Part shown: in pieces, positions 53,991 to 64,000 of the stretch | Position numbering within the stretch: the first letter of the stretch is position 1 | How the letters are laid out: the number at the start of each line of letters is the position of its first letter | DNA from: Berghia stephanieae | Lineage: Eukaryota > Mollusca > Gastropoda > Nudibranchia > Aeolidiidae | DNA: 64,000 bases | Assembly: GCA_034508935.3 (NCBI GenBank) | Contig: CM067447.1 | Coordinates: 28,941,939 to 29,005,938 of the forward strand | Direction: 5' to 3' | The notes under the pieces: model-generated | Told to the model about the DNA's origin: nothing | Database searches by the model: none | The model's input: the letters and a program-made list of their open reading frames with translations, nothing else | Translations under genes and position numbers: made by a program

Positions 53991-56690
53991 TGGCTATTAA
54001 GCTTAACTGCTGGTCAAAATTACTTCGCGATGGTGGCGAACGAATCGGCGATCTCAAGAAGTGGGTGAGAGAGGGATCTAGAAATGACTTTGGGTTTGAA
54101 ACGAATATTTTTGTGTTCGTGGATAGCTCACACGGTAGAGCCACGCTCTCACCTGCCAGGCGGAGTTGTCGTACCAATAAGGTCGCAGGTTCAAACCCCA
54201 CCACCGCCGCGAAAAATTTTTTTATTCTCTATTGTCTTCTGGCACTTTTCTACTCACTTCATATCTTATTGTTACCAACATAAGTGCCTGCTCCACTCAC
54301 TTTTCTGAATTAAAAATTCACCCCATACACCGGAGCATACTCAATGTCTCAATCGTTTCTATGTTATATGTTTGTGATGAGAATATTGGCTATTAAGCTT
54401 AACTGCTGGTCAAAATTACTTCGCGATGGTGGCGAACGAATCGGCGATCTCAAGAAGTGGGTGAGAGAGGGATCTAGAAATGACTTTGGGTTTGAAACGA
54501 ATATTTTTGTGTTCGTGGATAGCTCACACGGTAGAGCCACGCTCTCACCTGCCAGGCGGAGTTGTCGTACCAATAAGGTCGCAGGTTCAAACCCCACCAC
54601 CGCCGCGAAAAAATTTTTTATTCTCTATTGTCTTCTGGCACTTTTCTACTCACTTCATATCTTGTTGTTACCAACATAAGTGCCTGCTCCACTCACTTTT
54701 CTGAATTAAAAATTCACCCCATACACCGGAGCATACTCAATGTCTCAATCGTTTCTATGTTATATGTTTGTGATGAGAATATTGGCTATTAAGCTTAACT
54801 GCTGGTCAAAATTACTTCGCGATGGTGGCGAACGAATCGGCGATCTCAAGAAGTGGGTGAGAGAGGGACCTAGAAATGACTTTGGGTTTGAAACGAATAT
54901 TTTTGTGTTCGTGGATAGCTCACACGGTAGAGCCACGCTCTCACCTGCCAGGCGGAGTTGTCGTACCAATAAGGTCGCAGGTTCAAACCCCACCACCGCC
55001 GCGAAAAAATTTTTTATTCTCTATTGTCTTCTGGCACTTTTCTACTCACGTCATATCTTGTTGTTACCAACATAAGTGCCTGCTCCACTCACTTTTCTGA
55101 ATTAAAAATTCACCCCATACACCGGAGCATACTCAATGTCTCAATCGTTTCTATGTTATATGTTTGTGATGAGAATATTGGCTATTAAGCTTAACTGCTG
55201 GTCAAAATTACTTCGCGATGGTGGCGAACGAATCGGCGATCTCAAGAAGTGGGTGAGAGAGGGATCTAGAAATGACTTTGGGTTTGAAACGAATATTTTT
55301 GTGTTCGTGGATAGCTCACACGGTAGAGCCACGCTCTCACCTGCCAGGCGGAGTTGTCGTACCAATAAGGTCGCAGGTTCAAACCCCACCACCGCCGCGA
55401 AAAATTTTTTTATTCTCTATTGTCTTCTGGCACTTTTCTACTCACTTCATATCTTGTTGTTACCAACATAAGTGCCTGCTCCACTCACTTTTCTGAATTA
55501 AAAATTCACCCCATACACCGGAGCATACTCAATGTCTCAATCGTTTCTATGTTATATGTTTGTGATGAGAATATTGGCTATTAAGCTTAACTGCTGGTCA
55601 AAATTACTTCGCGATGGTGGCGAACGAATCGGCGATCTCAAGAAGTGGGTGAGAGAGGGATCTAGAAATGACTTTGGGTTTGAAACGAATATTTTTGTGT
55701 TCGTGGATAGCTCACACGGTAGAGCCACGCTCTCACCTGCCAGGCGGAGTTGTCGTACCAATAAGGTCGCAGGTTCAAACCCCACCACCGCCGCGAAAAT
55801 TTTTTTTTTATTCTCTATTGTCTTCTGGCACTTTTCTACTCACTTCATATCTTGTTGTTACCAACATAAGTGCCTGCTCCACTCACTTTTCTGAATTAAA
55901 AATTCACCCCATAAACCGGAGCATACTCAATGTCTCAATCGTTTCTATGTTATATGTTTGTGATGAGAATATTGGCTATTAAGCTTAACTGCTGGTCAAA
56001 ATTACTTCGCGATGGTGGCAAACGAATCGGCGATCTCAAGAAGTGGGTGAGAGAGGGATCTAGAAATGACTTTGGGTTTGAAACGAATATTTTTGTGTTC
56101 GTGGATAGCTCACACGGTAGAGCCACGCTCTCACCTGCCAGGCGGAGTTGTCGTACCAATAAGGTCGCAGGTTCAAACCCCACCACCGCCGCGAAAAATT
56201 TTTTTATTCTCTATTGTCTTCTGGCACTTTTCTACTCACTTCATATCTTGTTGTTACAAACATAAGTGCCTGCTCCACTCACTTTTCTGAATTAAAAATT
56301 CACCCCATACACCGGAGCATACTCAATGTCTCAATCGTTTCTATGTTATATGTTTGTGATGAGAATATTGGCTATTAAGCTTAACTGCTGGTCAAAATTA
56401 CTTCGCGATGGTGGCGAACGAATCGGCGATCTCAAGAAGTGGGTGAGAGAGGGATCTAGAAATGACTTTGGGTTTGAAACGAATATTTTTGTGTTCGTGG
56501 ATAGCTCACACGGTAGAGCCACGCTCTCACCTGCCAGGCGGAGTAGTCGTACCAATAAGGTCGCAGGTTCAAACCCCACCACCGCCGCGAAAAAATTTTT
56601 ATTCTCTATTGTCTTCTGGCACTTTTCTACTCACTTCATATCTTGTTGTTACCAACATAAGTGCCTGCTCCACTCACTTTTCTGAATTAG
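53991..56690 (+). repeat. Seven-copy tandem array of a 396-bp unit with a tRNA-like head (SINE-C)
   Basis: Units start at 53991, 54387, 54783, 55179, 55575, 55973 and 56369. All are 396 bases except the fifth (398); the last is cut short. They differ by only a few bases and by the length of one A/T run. Each carries a tRNA-like segment: box A TAGCTCACACGGTAGAG, box B GGTTCAAACCCC, then a T-rich stretch. Five units also begin an identical 111-120-codon frame at 'atgtctcaatcgtttc'. Its product reads across the tRNA-like part and has no known domain, so I do not call it a gene. A diverged single copy at 8147 shows the tRNA-like part is a dispersed SINE. Confidence 0.95.
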
Positions 56691-56990
56691 AAATTCGTTT
56701 CATAACATTTGAATTAAAAATCCACTTTTACTGATCTTATTCATCCAGACATAATACCATTTTGAGACGATGGGTCACAATTTTGAATGGACAGAAACCA
56801 GGGATCAGTTAAGTATCCAAATCAACTCCAACTCGACACAAAATTGAAACCCGAGGCCTTTTGCTTGTGAATAAAATGGTTTGTGATCCTCAAGTAACCT
56901 GCAATAACACCTGACCTGACTACATATTCATTCTTACCTGATCAAATAAACATAGTTGGGGAGAAAAAAAATACTCGGAGAGTCAGATTC
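56690..56990. other. No gene recognised
   Basis: Unique AT-rich sequence between the array and the GC-richer segment. Confidence 0.5.
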
Positions 56991-57250
56991 TTTACTCCCA
57001 CTTGAATGGCACCACGCACCGCGAACCGCGCCACCACGCACCGCAGCTCATTGGACACATACACAACAAAAGGGATTTCCCGATAATTTCCTTTTCAATG
57101 GGAGTGGTGGTAGTGTGGTTGACTGATTCGCCGAGGCCGTGTTTGTTCGTCCGCGGAGGAAAATACATTCGTACTTCATACATACCAGAGAGGATCATAT
57201 TATTTATTGACTTGAGCTGGGAATTCAAACGACAACACCCCAAGCTGTAA
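56990..57250. promoter_or_regulatory. GC-richer island, possible promoter or first exon
   Basis: Locally rich in CpG ('cacgcaccgcgaaccgcgcc'), with an inverted CCAAT ('cattgg') and a 'caagct|gtaagc' donor-like end near 57246. Open frames exist on both strands but none is recognisable. Weak. Confidence 0.25.
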
Positions 57251-57290
57251 GCTTATGGTGGCCTGTTCTTTTCATAGACTTATATTATTA

Positions 57291-57547
57291 TTTTAACCAG
57301 TTAACTGCCTGCCTATCTCTGGAAAGACAGGTATTTAAAAATTTGGCCAGAAAACTATATCGATCAATTTGAATGACCCTCATCTTGGAAAAACTCCCAA
57401 ACCTGGGACTTCGCTGAAGTCACAGGTTTGAGAGTTTTTTTTTGCGAGATGAGGGTAACTTAAATCGATCTATATTTGAAGGACGAGTTTTCTGACCAAA
57501 TTTTTAAATACACGTTTTTGCAGAGTGTGGCAGTTCACTGGTTAAAA
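57291..57547. mobile_element. ~257-bp palindromic MITE
   Basis: Ends TTTTAACCAGTTAACTGCC and its near-complement at 57529-57547. Long inner arms ('gaccctcatct' against 'agatgagggt', 'aaaaatttggccagaaaac' against 'tctgaccaaatttttaaa'). Half copies lie in both 1.1-kb duplicates (45108-45235, 46213-46345). Confidence 0.8.
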
Positions 57548-57884
57548 TAAAACTTGTGAAAAAGATTATCAGTTGCTTTTCTCGGCTATCGTTTGTGGTG
57601 CGTTTTCTCTATTTACTATGATGAAAGCGAATGACCTTTAACCTTTACTTGATTGAGTGATTGTATCATTTGTTTCGAATTATAATTTCAAGGACCGTCA
57701 CGTAATTTGCGAGATTGGTGTATTATATCAGTGTTATGGCTTGCTACTTTTATTCAAAATTCTGTGATTTTGTAAGTTCTGTTTTTCACGGATAAATTTC
57801 ATCGCATCGATGGAAATATTAATATAGACAATATGTGTTTAAGTAAAATACTCACCAGTTCTGTTTGCTTCATTAATCATACCA

Positions 57885-58067
57885 ACACATAAAACTATGT
57901 GTAACGTCGAACGTTTATAGTCTGCTTAACGTTCCCATACGAAGCCTCTCCATTTTCACTCTTTCATTAGTGTCTACTTAATACAGTTAAGTGATAATCA
58001 CTCACAAACATGGACGGCAAAAAACAATAACAAAGACCTGAGTGACGTCATCTTCGTTCTATCTATA
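57885..58067 (+). mobile_element. MITE F variant with a 46-base insert
   Basis: Lacks the left terminus. Between 'gcttaa' and 'ttaatacag' it carries 46 extra bases that also occur, inverted, at 31041-31080. CRE intact near 58041. Confidence 0.75.
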
Positions 58068-58362
58068 GATAAAGCGAAATTAACGCGTGTCATTCCTCGT
58101 CCTACGTGTCAAGCGTTGCTAGTTGTTACTGGCTTGGGACCCTCTCCAAAGCACATTGAACACGTTTAGTGGATACTGTGCTAAATAATATAATAAATGC
58201 TCAGGTTTAAATGCTCAATCTGCCGCCCCAACCCCAGATCCTGAGCATCACTCAGAATTTTAACACAGATAGTTTTCTTTAAAATTAAAACGCATACAAT
58301 GTAATTCCATCCACGCTGTGTCAACACATTGTAGTCCTTTCATAGCCTTTAGGCGTAGCCAT

Positions 58363-58578
58363 CGTTATGTAATAGCCTGACACTGAAATCCGAAAGGACT
58401 GGCAGTTTGACGTCATTATTTGGTTTTTGCACTGCTTAGTGAGTTGTCGTTAGTAGTGCTCATGGAAACAAGTCATTTCATTGGTTGAACTATTGAATAC
58501 AACTCACGATTTGTTTTTTTTTTTTTTTTTGTGGCAAAAGACTGGCATTTTGACGTCATTTTTTGGTCAGTGTCAGGT
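58363..58578 (+). mobile_element. MITE D in unit 1
   Basis: 'gtagccatcgttatgtaata' at the left, TGACGTCA near 58412 and 58552. The right end is replaced by a 19-base fragment of the 1356-bp element's end. Confidence 0.8.
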
Positions 58579-58804
58579 AGTGCCGCGCTGAGGACCAGTT
58601 CTGTTTGCTTCATTAATCATACCAACACATAAAACTATGTGTAACGTTGAACGTTTATAGTCTGCTTAATGTTCCCATACGAAGCCTCTCCATTTTCACT
58701 CTTTCATTAGTTGTCTACATAATACAGTTAAGTGATAATCACTCACAAACATGGACGGCAAAAAACAATAACAAAGACCTGAGTGACGTCATCTTCGTTC
58801 TATC

Positions 58805-58995
58805 TATAGATAGAATGCACTTGGCCAAGGAGTTCACAACATTGCCATCGGAAGTATAACGGACCAACACACAATCTCTGTGTAACCATGAACGTTTATA
58901 GTCTGGTCAATACAGTTTAGTGAGAACAACTCACAAACGCGGATGGCAAAAACAATAACAAAGGCCCGAGTGACGTCATCTTCGTTCTATCTATA
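58805..58995 (+). mobile_element. MITE F, complete
   Basis: TATAGATAG to CTATCTATA; TGACGTCA near 58972. Present only in unit 2, so it arrived after the duplication or was lost from unit 1. Confidence 0.88.
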
Positions 58996-59283
58996 GATAA
59001 AGCGAAGTTAACGCGTGTCATTCCTCGTCCTACGTGTCAAGCGTTGCTAGTTGTTACTGGCTTGGGACCCTCTCAAAAGCACATTGAACACGTTTAGTGG
59101 ATACTGTGCTAAATAATATAATAAATGCTCAGGTTTAAATGCTCAATCTGCCGCCCCAACCCCAGATCCTGAGCATCACTCAGAATTTTAACACAGATAG
59201 TTTTCTTTAAAATTAAAACGCATACAATGTAATTCCATCCACGCTGTGTCAACACATTGTAGTCCTTTCATAGCCTTTAGGCG

Positions 59284-59520
59284 TAGCCATCGTTATGTAA
59301 TAGCCTGACACTGAAATCCAAAAGGACTGGCAGTTTGACGTCATTATTTGGTTTTTGCACTGCTAAGTGAGTTGTCGTTAGTAGTGCTCATGGAAACAAG
59401 TCATTTCGTTGGTTGAACTATTGAATACAACTCACGATTTGTTTTCTTTTGTGGCAAAAGACTGGCATTTTGACGTCATTTTTTGGTCAGTGTCAGGCCA
59501 TAACTTTACGAAGGCCACGC
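59284..59520 (+). mobile_element. MITE D, complete
   Basis: Left 'gtagccatcgttatg', right 'ataactttacgaaggccacg', TGACGTCA near 59337 and 59475. Reference copy for the family in this window. Confidence 0.85.
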
Positions 59521-59527
59521 TTTAGGC

Positions 59528-59799
59528 CAGATCTGCCTACCTGGAATTGGAAAAAATCGTAGTTTTCAGGGATTATAACATAATAGAAATTATAACTACC
59601 ACTACCATTAAAAATGACCAATTTGTGTTTACATACATTAAACTAATGCTTTAAACTCCTTTATATACTATCTGGCTCTGGCAACAAAACTTCGCTTTAA
59701 AGAAGTTCATTGAATTACGTTCTTTATAATTATATAAGTGTCAACCAGGACCCAAAAATTCGTATTTCTACGAAATTTTCGTAGTAGTAGGCAGGTCTG
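59528..59799. mobile_element. 272-bp hAT-type MITE with 8-bp target duplication
   Basis: Ends CAGATCTGCCTAC and GTAGGCAGGTCTG, flanked by CTTTAGGC on both sides (59520-59527, 59800-59807). CAG...CTG ends with an 8-bp duplication are the hAT signature. No coding content. A half copy lies at 32100. Confidence 0.85.
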
Positions 59800-60033
59800 C
59801 TTTAGGCCCATAGAGCCGGAGATTATCCCATCCCGGCTACTATTATAGCGTGAAACGGACGATAGCAATTGCTTGATACCCTTTGGATAGAACACTAGTC
59901 TATCGCAAAGTACTTTCTGACAGATCTATCAGACCCAGCTACCGAATCACTGCTGGGTGGACAGAGGGAGGGGGGGGGGGGGTGGGCTCAGAAAAAATCT
60001 CGACTGCACCCAGGATCGAGCCGTAGCCATCGT

Positions 60034-60231
60034 TAAACACTAGAACCCTCTGGCAGTTTGACGTCATTTTTTAGGTTTGTGTAGCGTCTAGTGAGTTGCC
60101 GTTCGTAGAGCTCAAGGAAACAAGTTATTTCATTGGTTGAACTATGAATACAACTCACGATTTGTTTTCTTTTGTGGAAAATGACTGGCATTTTTACGTC
60201 ATTTTTTGGTCAGTGTCAGGCTATAACTTTT
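60034..60231 (+). mobile_element. MITE D inside SINE-B
   Basis: Starts CGTAGCC at 60033/60034. The matching GGCTACG end is interrupted by MITE F and is completed by 'ctacg' at about 60426. The host SINE shows a 7-8 bp target duplication. Confidence 0.8.
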
Positions 60232-60425
60232 CTATAGATAGTATGCGGATGACGTCACTCAGGCCTTTGTTATTGTTTTTGCCATCCGCGTTTGTGAGTT
60301 GTTCTCACTAAACTGTATTAACCAGACTATAAAAGTTCATGGTTACACAGAGTTTGTGTGTTGGTCCATTATAATTCCGGATGGCAATGTTGTGAACTCC
60401 TTGGCCAAGCGCATTCTATCTATAG
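60232..60425 (-). mobile_element. MITE F inside MITE D
   Basis: CTATAGATAG to CTATCTATAG, TGACGTCA near 60248. Third level of nesting. Confidence 0.88.
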
Positions 60426-60479
60426 CTACGATCGAGCTCGGTTCCCTTTGCGTGTGTAGCAAGTGCTCTAACAACTGAG

Positions 60480-60674
60480 CTATAGATAGTTCGAAGTTGA
60501 CGTCACTCAGGTCTTTGTTATTGTTTTTTGCCATCCGCGTTTATGAGTAATTCTCATTAAACTGTATTGACCTGACTATAAACGATCATGGTTACATACA
60601 GTTTTGTGTGTTGCTTCGTTATACTTCCGGATGGCAATGTTGTGAGCTTTTAAGCCAAGCGCACAGCATCTATA
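60480..60674 (-). mobile_element. MITE F
   Basis: TATAGATAG to 'catctata'. The right end is slightly diverged; TGACGTCA near 60499. Confidence 0.83.
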
Positions 60675-60751
60675 TCGGGATCCATAATCAACACATTGCG
60701 ATATTATGTAATATTATGTGTACTCAAAAGGAGCATACATTTCTTTTTTTA

Positions 60752-60943
60752 TAGATAGTTCGAAGATGACGTCACTCAGGCCTTTGTTATTGTTTTTGCC
60801 ATCCGCGTTTGTGAGTTGTTCTCACTAAACTGTATTAACCAGACTATAAAAGTTAATGGTTACACAGAGTTTGTGTGTTGGTCCGTTATACTTCCGGATG
60901 GCAATGTTGTGAACTCCTTGGCCAAGCGCATTCTATCTATAGC
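60752..60943 (-). mobile_element. MITE F
   Basis: TAGATAG to CTATCTATA, almost identical to the 60232 copy. TGACGTCA near 60767. Confidence 0.88.
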
Positions 60944-61182
60944 CCAAGGCGGGTTCCCATAACTAGGTCACAATTTACGGTGGCGACCTCCAACAGTGAA
61001 AGATGTATTCTATGATCAAATCAATTGGATCAATAAACATGCGTGGGATTACCTCGAGTACTAGATACTAACTGGCGACGTACTTTTAGCATTCTTTTGG
61101 TTCTTGTGACCCTGAATTATAGATTTATTTTTGGCGTTTAAAGTAATTGAATAAATAAAATACATAGTCTGTTTAATCTAGA

Positions 61183-61465
61183 TCGAACGAAGTTGACGTC
61201 ACTCGGGTCTTTGTATTGTTTTTTTTTTTTTTTGCCATCCCTGCTTATGAGAAATTCTTACCGAACTGTATTAACCATACCATAAACGTTCAAGGTTACA
61301 CATAGTATTGTGCGTTGGTCCGTTAATATTTCCGGATGGCAATGTTGTGAGTTTCGTAGTCAAGTGCACAGCATATATATCGGACTATAAACGTTTAAGG
61401 TTACACGTAGATTTGTGTGTCGGTACGTTATATCCGGCTGGTGGATGTTGTATTTTACCTAAACG
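61183..61465 (-). mobile_element. Two adjoining diverged MITE F copies
   Basis: 61183-61381 is a whole but altered copy (TGACGTCA near 61196, 'ggtccgttaatatttccgga'). 61382-61465 is a second right half ('actataaacgtttaaggtta'). Confidence 0.7.
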
Positions 61466-61493
61466 TATAACATCAATACTTCAGTCATTCATT

Positions 61494-61515
61494 CCCCCCC
61501 CCCCCCCCCCCCCCC
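61494..61515. repeat. Run of 22 Cs
   Basis: Homopolymer of uncertain exact length. Gly-rich frames on the minus strand are artefacts. Confidence 0.9.
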
Positions 61516-61934
61516 ACCTGAATGGGCAAGGGAACCAAATTTCCATTTCATACAGTACAAATCGCCTTGTAGGCTCCCATGTTTTACTAGCGCTCTTATA
61601 AATTCCGTCATCACATGAAGCCAGATACACATTCTCGCCCGGGTCGTATGGGCTAATGCGTGAAAGTGCCTTACACAAGGATACAACGTCGTACGAAAGT
61701 TTGGTAGCTCATCTCGTCACTGATCACGCCCCCTAATATCTCTTTGTTTTTTTTTTTCTTACAAGACGGGACACTCTACCGACAAGAAACGGAGGTCACG
61801 GTTGCTTCAGGTGTTTATAATTTACTAAAGGTATCTACACATACCTGTCATCATTCTAAAACACAACACATCTTCAAGGCAAGCCTGTCAGCCGAAAGTA
61901 CGGCTTTCCAGATTCGTACATTGTTAACTTTTTG

Positions 61935-62357
61935 TCATGGGCTATGTGTAACCATTATCTTTTATAATCTGGTTAATACAGTTTAGTGAGAATTACTCAT
62001 AAACGCGGATGGCAAAAAACAAGAATAACGTCATCTTCGTTCTATCTATAAACGTTTAAGTTTACACATAGTTTTGTGTGTTGGTACGTTTTATCGGACT
62101 GGCGGTTGTTGTGAGTGTTTTACATAAACGCATAGAATCAATAGTTACTGTTGTACAACGTTATTTATAGATAGTTACGTTTGGCTAAGAAGCTCATAAC
62201 ATTGCCATCCGGAAGTATAACGGACTAACACATAAAATTCTGTGTATCCATGAACGTTTATAGTCGGGTTAATACAGTTCAGTGAGAATTACTCATAAAC
62301 GCGGATGGCAAAAAACAATAACAACGACCTAAGTGACGTTATCTTCGAACTATCTAT
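61935..62357. mobile_element. Cluster of MITE F copies (two halves and one complete)
   Basis: 61935-62046 is a left-truncated + copy. 62047-62145 is a right half in the opposite orientation. 62166-62357 is a complete + copy ending CTATCTATA, with its CRE mutated to TGACGTTA. Confidence 0.75.
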
Positions 62358-63389
62358 ACATTGTAATTCCACGCACTGCTGTGTTAAAACGTTGTGATAA
62401 ATGCTCACAAAATAGTTGGATAGCCAACTGATTCAGACGATTACTCAGACTATAAACTGTAATAAATAGAAATAGATAAGCGGCTGTATCTTTCTTCTGT
62501 TTTTATCAGTTGTTATCAAATTATAATCTTATACATTTATTACAGGGCCTTATATTTGTCACGTTGTATGTTCTTACTTTTTTGTGATCAAAGTATCCTG
62601 CAAGTATTTGAATACTTATTTCAATTTTATATTAAAAACCCTGGGAGTTTTACCACAATATCCTAGCAGTGAAGGGCAAATGTCCCATTGGAAGAAAATA
62701 CAAAAAAGAACCCCCCCCCCCCCCCCACTCCCGAAACCCCATCCTCCATCCTTTATATTGATATAAATAATATAATAATATTAAAAAACAAACAAAACAA
62801 AAAAACCTTGAATAACAAAATCGAAGTCAGTGCTAGGAACTTGCGGAAAAAAAGCCAAAACCCCAGCACAAAATTTACGTTATTTGTCATCAAGCCTTGT
62901 GAAGGAATTAGACATTGTGAAAAATGTAAAGATGCCCCTTATGTGTAAATTTATCTTTTAAATGTGATATTGGTGATAATATTGGTTATTGATTTAATTT
63001 TATTCGTTGATTTCTTTAATGATTTGTGACAGGAATATCATTTTAAAAAAAATATTATCTCAATCATTATTCTGGTTTCTTTACTTATTGTAGTTTATAG
63101 TGTCAAGGATTTACTAAACATTGTGAACACCTGGATATTCATTTCTTGATTAGCGTAAACAAAGGACTTTTATCAACCTACTTTACAGTAGCGTAAAGAC
63201 ATTTTATTGAAGGTAAGTCGTGTGCTGAGATTTATAGCTACATTTAAATCTAATAATTGTCAAGTGCCATTTGTCTTATCTCGTAACTCATTTAAATAAA
63301 ATTCTATTGCATTTATAAATAATATTTTGATTTTAAGGTTTAGTGACTATTTAGTGTTTTTATGTGGTAGAAGAGATAACATCGACGTG
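62358..63389. other. No gene recognised
   Basis: AT-rich sequence with a 16-base C run at 62711-62726. No exon or known repeat. Confidence 0.5.
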
Positions 63390-63850
63390 TCCTGAACTGC
63401 AGGTATGATAATCCAATTTGTTTTGGGCTCATTGTTGTAATGGAACTTTAAATTATTTTTTTTTAGATTGAGCTTTATATAGCGCATATCCACTAAATGT
63501 GCTCAAAGCGCTTTACAAGCGTCAACAACAACATTTAACATGTAGGACGGGACATGACGCCTGTTAGGCGATATTACAATTTTTCGGACAAAGACAACGA
63601 TGTTAACGGCTATGTACTCATTTTACACCTGAGTACGGTGAGAGAATGTGAGTAAAGAGCCTTTTCCAAGGACTCAACTATGCGCCGAGAGCGAGGCTCG
63701 AACCCAGGACCTTCCGATCCGAAAGCGACCACATAGCCGCACAACTACTCTCAAACCGACGCATAATATTATTGTCCATTACAACAATGTTAAATCAGGC
63801 CCATAATTGGGCTCGGTTATCAGACCTGTATATATGTGCACGTCGGATAA
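63390..63850. mobile_element. MITE G split by a SINE-A
   Basis: Left piece 63390-63447 ('cgacgtgtcctgaactgcag' to 'attgttgtaatgga'); right piece 63747-63850 ('actctcaaaccgacgcataa' to 'tatatgtgcacgtcgg'). The halves are complementary and meet where the SINE sits. Confidence 0.85.
63449..63746 (-). mobile_element. SINE-A, full length, inside MITE G
   Basis: Tail 'gattgagctttatatagcgc' at the left, head 'cgaggctcgaacccaggac' at the right. It is nearly identical to the 325-629 copy, apart from a short deletion in the head (near 63728), so it is among the youngest SINE-A insertions here. Confidence 0.88.
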
Positions 63851-64000
63851 AATGACTGTATTTTTTTTTTTTTTTTTTTGGTAAGACAAATGCATAATCA
63901 TGCCATGATATCTGTGTCGTGCCGTGGTATGTTCTTATACACCACAATAATTGATGAGTGTTGTATCCAAAGGATAACACGTTTACCCATTTCACTCTTT
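63851..64000. other. No gene recognised
   Basis: T-rich run near 63860 and unique sequence to the window end. Confidence 0.5.

Larger units (their letters stand above)
57855..58594. repeat. 740-bp tandem duplication, unit 1
   Basis: Holds a variant MITE F (57885-58067), a SINE-A 3' fragment (58086-58205), unique sequence and a MITE D (58363-58578). Unit 2 follows directly. Confidence 0.88.
58595..59522. repeat. 740-bp tandem duplication, unit 2, enlarged by a MITE F
   Basis: Same order as unit 1 plus a complete MITE F at 58805-58995, placed exactly at the right TATAGA terminus of the variant F. Its MITE D (59284-59520) has the full right end. Confidence 0.88.
59810..60482 (-). mobile_element. 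SINE-B split by nested MITEs D and F
   Basis: SINE-B occupies 59810 to about 60033 (with a 13-base G run, the complement of poly-C) and resumes at 60426-60482 with its tRNA-like head. Between them is MITE D (60034-60231) followed by MITE F (60232-60425), with ATCGAGC repeated at the outer borders. Confidence 0.85.

Noticed and set aside
53991-56690. The array as a cluster of functional tRNA genes
   Set aside because: Boxes A and B are present, but acceptor and T-stem pairing are poor and the anticodon arm is not convincing.
53991-56690. CRISPR-like array
   Set aside because: Eukaryotic context, 396-bp units and no variable spacers between short repeats.
53700-56734. Repeated 74-136-codon frames in the 396-bp array as a tandem gene family
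   Set aside because: The frames run through the tRNA-like segment and poly-T stretch and are open on both strands. The unit relates to a dispersed SINE (8147-8283), and no protein domain is visible.
57002-57250. 82-codon frame in the GC-richer island as a coding first exon
   Set aside because: Open on both strands, no recognisable protein and only a weak donor-like site. Kept solely as a low-confidence regulatory candidate.

Overview
The window is eukaryotic nuclear DNA: AT-rich, intron-bearing, and dense in microsatellites, tRNA-derived SINEs, LINE fragments and short inverted-repeat DNA elements. Repeat style and the one protein suggest a marine invertebrate. An echinoderm or other invertebrate deuterostome is my best guess, but nothing here fixes the taxon. 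I see no prokaryotic genes, no CRISPR array, no rRNA, no functional tRNA and no retroviral or LTR element.

The only host gene I can support is a complete copine on the + strand, from ATG 8962 to stop 26575. Twenty coding exons join with consistent phases to give 583 residues: two C2 domains, then a copine-type von Willebrand A domain, then a Pro/His-rich tail. It most resembles the CPNE5/8/9 group. All introns are GT-AG except the first, which is read as GC-AG. A CRE/ETS/YY1/CCAAT-like segment near 1.47-1.87 kb may be its promoter (inference). The introns carry SINEs, a Jockey/CR1-type LINE fragment, hairpin MITEs, a TA-flanked MITE and triplet repeats.

Layout. 0-0.9 kb: triplet repeats split by a SINE. 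1.4-1.9 kb: promoter-like segment. 2.1-3.8 kb: cluster of a MITE family (here 'D') with TGACGTCA near both ends. 6.8-7.9 kb: fold-back with tRNA-like sequence in both arms. 8.3-8.7 kb: small inverted-terminal element. 8.96-26.6 kb: copine, then its 3' region. 27-30 kb: copies of a LINE-3'-end-like repeat ('E'). 30.5-32.0 kb: element whose ends are built from a repeated 12-bp palindrome. 33.1-36.6 kb: near-identical 1.8-kb tandem duplication. 39.4-43.9 kb: two broken RTE-type LINEs. 41.6-47.2 kb: long inverted repeat whose loop holds a 1.1-kb tandem duplication. 48.3-49.5 kb: 35-base G run and opposed CTT/GAA tracts. 49.9-51.2 kb: element with a 6-bp target duplication. 53.8-56.7 kb: seven tandem copies of a 396-bp unit with a tRNA-like head, preceded by an inverted part-copy. 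57.3-62.4 kb: a nest of MITEs D, F and a hAT-like MITE inside one another. 63.4-63.9 kb: a SINE inside a palindromic MITE.

Working names used below: SINE-A (about 310 bp, tRNA head, tail shared with a LINE-like end), SINE-B (tRNA head followed by a poly-C tract), SINE-C (unit of the 396-bp array), SINE-D (weak tRNA-like remnants), D (CRE-bearing MITE, 7-8 bp target duplication), F (about 190-bp TA-flanked MITE with TAGATAG ends and one TGACGTCA), G (about 165-bp near-perfect palindrome). These names are mine. No database search was possible.
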